Assembly: GCF_026213295.1 (NCBI RefSeq)
Contig: NC_079414.1
Span: 16,518,163 to 16,582,162, forward strand
From: Gadus chalcogrammus
Lineage: Eukaryota; Chordata; Actinopteri; Gadiformes; Gadidae
Reading direction: 5' to 3'
DNA: 64,000 bases
The number at the start of each line of letters is the position of its first letter. Positions within the stretch are counted from its first letter, which is position 1. Below are positions 55,147-64,000 of this stretch, piece after piece. A program made the translations under genes and the position numbers. The notes beneath the pieces were generated by a model that did no database searches, was not told the origin of the DNA, and was given only the letters and a program-made list of their open reading frames with translations.

Positions 55147-55377
55147 AACTCCTGGCTCACTGAATTAAGTGCTCTCTCTCAGCAAACGTCTTATCATGTA
55201 TCCAACAATATCTTCTTTCTATCTCTTCCTTTCAGCACCATTTTTTTTTTAGAAGCAATAATTCTGTAAGGCAACTGATGCAGCAGAATTGTTAAAGTTC
55301 TATTTTTGTATATTTAATTGCTCAGTTTTGAAATTTTCAACACAGTTTTTTTGTTGCATGATATGCCATGAATTGTA

Positions 55378-55383
55378 AATAAA
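55378..55383 (+). terminator. polyadenylation signal
   Basis: AATAAA in GTAAATAAAGTGTCCATG, with a GT/T-rich downstream stretch. It could serve rnf24 with a 3-kb 3' UTR, or the candidate gene ending at 55146. Confidence 0.5.
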
Positions 55384-55399
55384 GTGTCCATGTTTTGGA

Positions 55400-58050
55400 A
55401 GTAATTTCTGGAGTGGAGTGGCCTCTGTGATGATAACTTGAAAACTAATGGTAGAATGGGGGAAACATTGGATAAAGAGGAGGTTTACCCAGTTTTGTAG
55501 AGCAGCACTGTCAGACATTTTTATCTGCCTTTGAACAAATTAAATTCCATGTGAGGCTGAGAACAATCAAAACATAATCAAAACTGGAGTAACTAATTAA
55601 TAAGTCTAAAAAAGGGAAAGAACTAAGGTGGCATAGGCCCTTCATTGAGACACATGAGTCAGTCTGGGGTTATTGTTGAATAGTCCAAAGAAACCATGCA
55701 CGTCGTATGTTCTTTCCTTGATCTCAATGGAAAACGTCATGCCGTGAGGAAAGATTAAAAAAAAAATATATATATAACTTCATAACTTCATAACCAATCA
55801 ATCTTGAGGATCAGAAATTATAAAAAAATAAATGACAATTACAAAATCAATGTATTTTTCTGTTGAATGACCTAACTGTCTCCTGGTCATTTCCACCACA
55901 CCACACACCTGAACCGGAGCTTCTGACTGCTTCACATGGTATCTGGGATCGTTACCGGCCTGAGTAGCCCAAGGCTGCGCCTCTCTGCTGAGCGGGCCGA
56001 GCCATTCTTTTATAGCTGCAGAATGATTGCAGGACACAATGACTTGGCCAGAACACCTCTCCATGTCCTCATTGAAAGTTTCATATCACAGAAAAAAATT
56101 GCAGTGAATAAAGGCACCGTTGAAAGATGAGCAAAAATGTTTGCCAGGTTTTCTATCATTCAAGAAAAGAGCTGCAATGTAAATTGACTTCATCTAGTGG
56201 TAAGGAGGGGAATTACGAGGGGGATCCCCCCCCCCCCCCACCCCCTGGTTTACTTTTATATATATTAAAATAATTACTGCTAATTAATTATCAATGCTCT
56301 CATTAGGTCTATATGTAATGCCTTTTAAATAGTTCTCTGGATCTTTCGAGCAATAGCAACATGATATAGCCTAATTTAGGCCTACATGAAAATCAATGCT
56401 GTTAGACAAACATCTGCATACATATTGCACATGCATTCCATACAAAATGACGAGTGGAGGAACAAGTCAAGCCACTAGAGCATCTGTGAAAGGATTTAAT
56501 CCCACCTGTCATATTATGAAAACAATGAAGCAGCAACATTGGTTTCATAAAACAACTGTACTTAGGGAGGAATATTGGGCAGGGTTCATATAGTAACACC
56601 ATTCTGTAATGCCAGAGGATGAAAGAGTTGATTCTTAACAACTTCTAAACGACTTTCACTAGCCTTGTGCCTTTAGGATTGAAGTTTTTTCCAGATTCAA
56701 AGTGTCTTATTCTGCATTCTTTGGTAAGTATTTTTGTGACTAGGCCTAATTGCATTATGTTTTATTGGGATAACTAGTTTATTCATTCTATTTTGTAGGA
56801 TCGCAAAATAATGTCATTGTTGTTTTGATTTTACCTTCCTAAAACAGCTGGTAAGTGTGTGCAGCACACACCAATTATAAATACATGGATAGGGGCCTCA
56901 GGTTAAATATAATCCATTATAACACTTGGCCCATGTTGTGGGATTAGAAAGGGATTTTATATAAAATAAAAGATAAAAAATTACGGCTAAATATTAATTC
57001 GTTTTTTATATAACAGGCAGTTATGTCAATAATGACAACATGGAAAGGATGAAAATGTAGGTGATAGCTAATAGTAAATTGCTAGTAAAATGTACATGAT
57101 CACTGCTAAGAGACCATTTATAGCTTGATTATGTGGGTATGTGTTTGAAAAAGCAAGCCAAACGTTTGTTACAAGTTTCTTTTTTTAAACAATGCCAAAA
57201 GGTTGAGCATTTATCATTGTAGTTGTCGTTTACATTTGTAGTGCAAATGTTGTGTACTTTTTTATTATTATTATTAAATATGGCATTGAATGGGGCAAAA
57301 GCACTCAAATCAACCACTCTTTATATGACATCTGGGAGTTTTCAATTTAACAAGGTGTGCTATTATCGTCAAATTATTGTTTTAGTATATACTATACACC
57401 TGAACAAAATAACACTTTTTGCTGGGGATAATTTGTTTTTAATAGCAGTTTATTTGTATTTATTGGCGTGACGAGACGACCGTCACGTGCGCTAAACAAT
57501 ATATAGGATATTGCCCAATATCCCAAGGCAAATCAAATTGCGCCATCTTAGGAGGTTCATTTGCAGAGTTTTTGAAATTCTTGAAAATCTGCTTCCCCTT
57601 CACCATTAACAAATTGAGCAATTCCTTTTATAATTGAGCAAGATAACGCTGAGTTATGCGCAAATTAAGAATATGCAAATTAGCCATGGACATTCAATCA
57701 ATCACAAATCCGCTCAAGAGTGGCCAGACACTTGACAGGCCAGTGGAGGGCACCCGCCTGTGGTCATGTGACAAGATTTGTGTTTATTGCTCAATCAATT
57801 ATGTCACAATGTCAAATTCAACTTAGGCTATTTGTATCTAATTATGTTTGGTCTACTGACGTAGGCTCAAACGGGACTCAATAGTATAATCATACGAAAG
57901 GGGGATTCTGTATCTCAAAAAATGTAGGTGAAGGTGCCCTTATTTGAGCGTATGCTCTAGCTAGCAAATGCTGTGCAGGCCATTGAAGGGGTACACTCAC
58001 AATATTTTCAAAGCCTGCTGTTGTAGCGGTGGATTTTGTGTACCCTGTTC
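55400..58050. other. intergenic AT-rich region
   Basis: It contains a C homopolymer near 56227-56239 and otherwise nothing I can support. Confidence 0.5.
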
Positions 58051-58057
58051 ACCTTAA

Positions 58058-58652
58058 GCACCTTTTTCCACCGGCGGGTACGCTTCGGACCCAGCACACC
58101 TCAGCCCGGTATAGCCCAGCTCAGTTACGGCTCGCGTTTCCACTGCCGCCAGTATCCTTATGGTAGGGCGGGGTTTAAGCCGTAGGGCGATATCCGAGGC
58201 AGCTCTGTAAACAACGTGACCTCATAGCAGCCCCACACAGTGTATCCTGCTAATAAATCCAATGAAAAAGAAGAACGTGCACAATGAACAAAGAGCAACA
58301 ATGTAGGACGTCCAAGAAGGACGGCAAACTTTTGCGCATCATTTTCATCAATAAACAAAACTTTCCCGTTGTCCAGAAATACCTTGCGGGTACTGTTTGT
58401 TGGTTATTATCCACCTGCCGCACGGAAGTGCGATTCCATCGACTAATCAACGGACGGTGTGTATAGCTCGAACTGGCCGGCACCCTTCAAGGCGTCTCAG
58501 GGCCCCAACGGAGGAGTACTGCAAAACGAGTACGGCTGAGTACGGCTCAATACGGCTAAGTCTGCATCACGCCGACTTTTGGCGGTGGAAACCCGACCTG
58601 TACCGCACCTTTGCGAACTGAACCGACCCGCACCCTCTGGTGGAAATGCGCC
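58058..58652. mobile_element. foldback MITE
   Basis: The left GCACCTTTTTCCACCGGCGG and right CTCTGGTGGAAATGCGCC are imperfect inverted repeats. The internal subterminal repeats TACGGCT/GAGTACGGCTGAGTA are typical of a non-autonomous fish DNA element. Target duplications are not clear. Confidence 0.65.
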
Positions 58653-59369
58653 ACTACTTATATAATTGATAATAATTGTTTATACATTTAACCAAGGCAG
58701 ATTCTGGATAATATTTATACATTTGCCTATTTGTTGCAATTGTGGAAGCCCTCCTGCCCCTTTTGACAGAAAGTTCTCAAACGTGGTATGAGGGCCTTAT
58801 TTGACATGTGGAATAATAAGGCCTCAAGGTCACGTCAGAATATATTTTTCTGTACCTTCAAAGTTTTGGAAAACATTCAAGCTTTTTCTTGTAAACTATA
58901 AACCCAAATGACACACGCGTTTCTTGTTGAGGTAAAAATGGCACTTGTACACCTCAAAGTGGCCCAGGGATATTAATCTTGGCATGCCTAAAGGCAATTG
59001 CATGTAAAATGATCAGTCGTCATCACATTTTTACATTTTAAATGTAATTTATATTCATATTTTGTGTATTTGAGTGTAATCTAATTTCACTATGTCAACA
59101 GGAAATGGTTCACATAGGCTAGAAAAAGATAAGGCTATACTGGTTAGGCAAATAGCTCTGGATAGTCAAAGCAACAGTAACACACAACATGTACACAATT
59201 TCCTTTGCAGGCGTTCTAAATGTCATTTCGACAATCTGCAATAGGGCTTGTTCATAAACTCGGGGTCTGTTCCTTAAAGAAGGCTTCTAATCATGTACAT
59301 GAACTTTGACATAAGTAAGCATCATGGAAATCAGGTAGGATTGAGCTAATCCATGCAAGGCTAGCAGTA

Positions 59370-60592
59370 GCATCTTAAAATCCAATCTGGCAATTATTGG
59401 CAGCCAATGCAGAGAGGCGAGAATAGGAGTGATAAGATACAATATTCTTGTCTAGTCAATAATCTATCTGCAGTATTCTGTACAAATCGGAGGGTTCTCG
59501 TGGTCGATTTAGGTAGACCAGAGAATAAAATAATTACAATAATCCAGTCTTGATGATATAAATGCATGAATGAGTGTCTCTGAATCTGCCGCAGATATCA
59601 TTATTCTGATTTTCACAATATTTCTCAGATGAAAGAATGCAATTCTAGCTATACTTTTAAGATGTTAGTCAAAACAGAGCAGAGGGTCAAACAGGACACC
59701 AAGATTCCTGACACACGCACTCTGCGGGATGATGCTTTGGGCTGATAATTTTCTGCTCTGTCTTCCTAGTATTAAGCTGAAGGATGTTCTGTGATACAGC
59801 TCTTTACTGCAGTCAGCCAGGACTCAACCTTCGGGATCTGGTCCGAGTCCTCTGATTCTACAGGAATATAGAGTTGGGTGTCATCCGCATAGAAATAGAA
59901 GCTAATTCCATAGCTGCGGATAAAGTCGTCCAAGAAAAACATATTGAATGCAAAAAGCAATGGACCAAGGACCGACCCTTGTGGAACACAATGCCTTGAT
60001 TCTGAACCCTCACTGACACAAATTGTGAGGTAAGAATCAAGCCAGCGAACAGCAGAACCCCCGAACCCAACATAGTGGTCAAGACAGTGAAGAAGGATGC
60101 TGTGGTTGATCGTGTCGAACGCAGCACTGAGGTCGAGCAACACAAGCATCGAGCTTGGATTGGTATCTAAAGTAAGAAGGATATAATTTACCGCTCTTGT
60201 CACAGCAGTGTCAGTTGAATGGAAATCCCTGAACCCAGACTGAAAAGGTTTGAAAAGGTGGTTCGTCGTCAGATAGCCTACAATTAGCTTTGCGACATTC
60301 CTTTCCTGTATCTTGGACAGGAAGTGAAGGTTCTATATTGGCCAATTGTTCTGACTTATTCAGGATCCAGGCCACGCTTTTTGAGTAGCAGTTTTGTCAC
60401 CGCAGCCTTGAAACTAGAGGGGACAATTACTGTAGTCAGCAAAATATTGATTAAAGAGAGGATGGCAGGTCCCACAATAGGAAGTTCCTTTTGGATTAAT
60501 TTAGGGAAATAGATCTTGATTGCATTTTCTGTTTTATAGTTTCCAAAGAAATGGCAAAGAATAGGAACAGATGGAAGACGGCCTTTCTGCAT
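59370..60592 (-). pseudogene. L2-like LINE reverse transcriptase, truncated
   Basis: On minus, the blocks run in order: VPSSFKAAVTKLLLKKRGLD, then SMLVLLDLSAAFDTINHSIL, CVPQGSVLGPLLFA, FYFYADDTQLYIPV, and in another frame FDPLLCFDQHLK, DSETLIHAFISSRLDYCN and LRFVQNTADRLL. This order is that of L2-clade RTs (family knowledge). The YADD catalytic motif is intact here, but the 5' end and part of the thumb are missing or frameshifted. Confidence 0.8.
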
Positions 60593-60841
60593 GTTCTCAG
60601 TAAGTTACAGTAGCATTATGAAATAGTATATAACCAAACATTATGAATTACGATAACATAAGGAATACGTCATGGTGTTGATTGTAATTATAATGGCTAA
60701 TGCAAAAACAAATTCTTATTCTTTATTAAATCAGAGCAAAATGATAGGACACTTTTTTAATGAAAATTGACCATAATAACAACCTCAACAAAGGTCAAAT
60801 ATGGATTAAAATGTAAAAAAAATTGCATCCATTTTCTACAG

Positions 60842-63800
60842 TGTTATCCGTAATGGTGCTAATGGAGAGCAATCAAGCTCTAACGACACTTGAACTAACA
60901 ACAACAGCAGTTCCAATAACTACCAAGGAAAAGACAAATATTACAATGAGTCAATCGACACTGAGTACAATGTCAACGACAGTAGGCCAAACGACCACAG
61001 CTGCAGAAACAACAGCTAGAACTGCTGGCCCAAAAAACCCAAGAACGAGCCAAACAATTCCTGAAGCTGTCCTATTAACAACAACAGCTGGTGCAAAAAC
61101 TACAACAACAATAGGTCCAAAAACTACAACTGCAGAACCTGCGGGCCCTACAAATACCACCGCTGGTGCATCAACGACAACAGCTTGCAAGACAACCACA
61201 ACGACTGGTCCAACAACTACCACAGCAGGTCAAACATCTACCACAGCAAGTCCCACAACAAAAAGATCAGTGCCAACAATTACAACGTCAGGAACAACAA
61301 CTACTACATCTGGTCCAAAAACAACAACAACAGTTGCAACAATTACGACAAAAGACCCAATAACAAACACATTAGTTCTAACTACTACAACATCAGGTCC
61401 CACAACAACAACAGCAACTCCCACAACTACATCGTCTGGTCCAACAAGTACCACGGAGAGTCCAACAACCACAACAGCTGCTCCAACAACCACAACAGCA
61501 GTTCCAACAACTACAACTTCAAGTCTAACAACTACCACAGCAACTCCCACAACTATATCGTCTGGTTCAACAAGTACCACGGAGAGTCCAACAACCACAA
61601 CAGCTTCTCCAAAAACCACAACTGCAGGTCCAACAAGTACCATAGCAGTTCCACCAACTACAACTTCAGGTCCATTAACTACCACAGCAGGTCCATCATC
61701 TACCACAGCAAACCCTGCAACAAAAAGATCAGTGCAAACAGCTACAACGTCAGGACCAACAACTACTACATCACGTCCAAAAAGTACAACAACAGCTGCT
61801 CCAACAACCACATCTTCAGGTCCTACAACTACCACAGCAGGTCCCACAACGACAACAGCTCTTCAAACCACCACAACTGCAGGTCCAACAACTACCACAG
61901 ACGGTCCTACAACAACAACAGCTGCTCAACCCACCACAACTTCAAGTCCAACAACTACCACAGCAGGTCCCACAACAACATCAGCAACTACATTGTCTGG
62001 TCCAACAAGTACCACGGAAAGTCCAACAACCACAACTGCAGGACCAACGTCTACCACAGCAGGTCCCACAACAAAAAGATCTGTGCCAATTACTACAACG
62101 TCAGGAACAATAATTACTACATCGGGTCCAAAAAGAACAACAGCTGCTCCAACAACCACAACTGAAGGTCCAACAACTACCACAGCAGGTCCCAAAGCGA
62201 CAACAGCTCTTCAAACCACCACAACTGCAGGTCCAACAACTACCGCAGACGGTCCTACGACAACAAAAGCAGCTCAACCCACCACAACTGCAGGTCCAAC
62301 AACTACAACAGCAGTTCCAACAACTACAACTTTAAGTCAAACAACTACCACAGCAGGTCCCACAACAACAACAGCAACTCCCACAACTACATCGTCTGGT
62401 CCAACAAGTATCACAGAGATTCCAACAACCACAACAACTGCTCCCACAACCACAACTGCAGGTCCAACAACTACCACAGCAGTTCCAACAACTACCACAG
62501 CAGGGCCCAAAACAACAACAGCAACTCCCACAACTACATCGTCTGGTCCAACAAGTACCACAGAGAGTACAACAACCACAACAGCTGCTCCAACAACCAC
62601 AACTGCAGGTCCAACAACTACCACAGCAATTCCAACAACTACAACTTCAGGTCCATTAACTACCACAGCAGGTCCATCATCTACCACAGCAACTCCCACA
62701 ACTACATCGTCTAGTCCAACAAGTAGCACGGAGAGTCCAACAACCACAACAGCTGCTCCAACAACCACAACTACTGGTCCAACAACAACCACCGCAGGTC
62801 CCACAACGACAACAACTCTTCAAATCACCACAACTACAGGTCCAACAACTACCACAGACGGTCCTACAAGAACAACAGCTGCTCAACCCACCACCACTGC
62901 AAGTCTAACAACTACCACAGCAGTTCCAACAACTACAACTTCAAGGCCAACAACTACCACAGCAGGTCCCATAACAACTGCAACTCCCACAACTACATCG
63001 TCTGGTCCAACAAGTACCACGGAGATTCCAAAAACCACAACAGCTGCTCCAACAACCACAACTGCAGCTCCAACAACCACAACAGCAGTTCCAACAACTA
63101 CAACTTCAAGTCTAACAACTACCACAGCAGGTCCCACAACAACAACAGTAACTCCCACAACTACATCGTCTGGTCCACCAAGTACCACAGAGATTCCAAC
63201 AACCACAACAACTGCTCCCACAACCACAACTGCGGATCCAACAACTACCACAGCAGTTCCAACAACTACAACTTCAAGTCCAACAACTACCACAGCTGGT
63301 CCCACAACGACAACAGCTCCTGAAACAACCACAACTGAAGGTACAACAACTACCACAGCAGGGCCCAAAACAACAACAGCAACTCCCACAACTACATCGT
63401 CTGGTCCAACAAGTACCACAGAGAGAACAACAACCACAACAGCTGCTCCAACAACTACCACAGCAGTACCAACAACTAAAACTTCCGGTCCATTAACTAC
63501 CACAGCAGGTCCATCATCTACCACAGCAACTCCCACGTCTAGTCCAACAAGTAGCACGGAGAGTCCAACAACCACAATAGCTGCTCCAACAACAACCACA
63601 GCAGGTCCCACAACGACAAAAACTCTTCAAATCACCACAACTACAGGTCCAACAACTACCACAGACGGTTCTACAACAACAACAGCTGCTCAACCCACCA
63701 CAACAGCAAGTCCAACAACTACCACAGCAGTTTCAACAACCACAACTTCAAGTTCAACAACTACCACAGCAGGTCCCAAAACAACAACAGCAACTCCCGC

Positions 63801-64000
63801 AACTACATCGTCTGGTCCAACAAGTACCACGGAGAGTCCAACAACCAGAACAGCTGCTCCAACAACCACAACAGCAGTTCCAACAACTACAACTTCAAGT
63901 CTAACAACTACCACAGCAGGTCCCACAACAACAACAGCAACTCCCACAACTATATCGTCTGGTTCAACAAGTACCACGGAGAGTCCAACAACCACAACAG
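60842..64000 (+). CDS. mucin-like PTS-domain exon, open to the window end
   Basis: After a 3' splice site TTTTCTACAG, frame 1 is open for 3159 bp (about 1,050 codons) to the last base. It begins LSVMVLMESNQALTTLEL, then passes into repeats such as GPTTTTAGPTTTTATP, TSSGPTSTTESPTTTTAAP and AVPTTTTSSLTTTTA. Thr is roughly half of the residues, with Pro, Ser, Ala and Gly. Cys occurs once (about 61186). Such Pro/Thr/Ser domains carry dense O-glycans in secreted or membrane mucins (family knowledge). Repeat-length changes are all multiples of three, which supports coding. No signal peptide, VWD, SEA or membrane segment is in view, so the family member is unknown. An in-frame ATG at 60853 could also start it. 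The minus strand over the same DNA is broken by stops. Confidence 0.75.

Noticed and set aside
61185..62165. 326-residue Asn/Tyr/His/Ser-rich frame on plus
   Set aside because: Out-of-phase reading of the mucin-like repeat. It ends at a stop while the Thr/Pro frame continues.
60951..63995. Series of VVVVGPAVVVVG frames on minus over the last 3 kb
   Set aside because: Complement of the Thr/Pro repeat. It is broken into several frames by stops, whereas the plus frame is open throughout.

Overview
The window is vertebrate, almost certainly teleost fish, nuclear DNA. It holds split genes with GT-AG introns, very dense dinucleotide and trinucleotide arrays, and fish-type transposons: Harbinger-like and hAT MITEs, a Tc1 fragment, L2-like LINEs and a tRNA-derived SINE. 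The microsatellite load is extreme, as in gadids, but the species cannot be read from the sequence. Three conventional genes are recognisable by protein similarity, and one long mucin-like exon runs off the right end. Layout: (1) 1-7.7 kb, + strand: the last six coding exons of fbxo41 (F-box/LRR protein) and a long 3' UTR ending near an AATAAA at 7653. (2) 9.7-18.4 kb, - strand: a complete smox (spermine oxidase) gene, six coding exons, 588 residues, convergent with fbxo41. Four of its five introns begin directly in, or within about 35 nt of, a large simple-repeat array. (3) 18.4-37 kb: intergenic DNA with microsatellites, nested MITEs, two dead LINE reverse transcriptase regions, a diverged segmental duplication, a Tc1 fragment, a B30.2-like remnant and an L2 3' end. 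(4) 37-55.4 kb, + strand: rnf24 (small membrane RING-H2 E3 ligase), with a candidate 5' UTR exon near 37.4 kb, five coding exons between 44801 and 52316 and an exact 148-residue product. Its introns carry MITEs, CA and GT arrays and two long perfect or near-perfect hairpins. (5) 54.87-55.38 kb, + strand: two small in-phase exon-like segments ending in a stop and followed by an AATAAA; I do not recognise the product. (6) 55.4-60.8 kb: intergenic, with a foldback MITE and an antisense L2-like LINE. (7) 60842-64000, + strand: a single open frame of about 1,050 codons with no stop or frameshift, made of Thr/Pro/Ser/Ala/Gly repeats. It follows a good 3' splice site and reads as the PTS domain of a mucin or mucin-like surface protein, incomplete on both sides. 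Smox next to rnf24 matches the order known on human chromosome 20p13, which supports both identifications. I see no CRISPR array, operon, tRNA or rRNA gene. The least expected items are the open mucin exon, the unrecognised two-exon 3' end at 54.9-55.1 kb, the fusion of smox and rnf24 splice sites with complementary CA and GU arrays, and the paralogous empty site that fixes the boundaries of a nested MITE.
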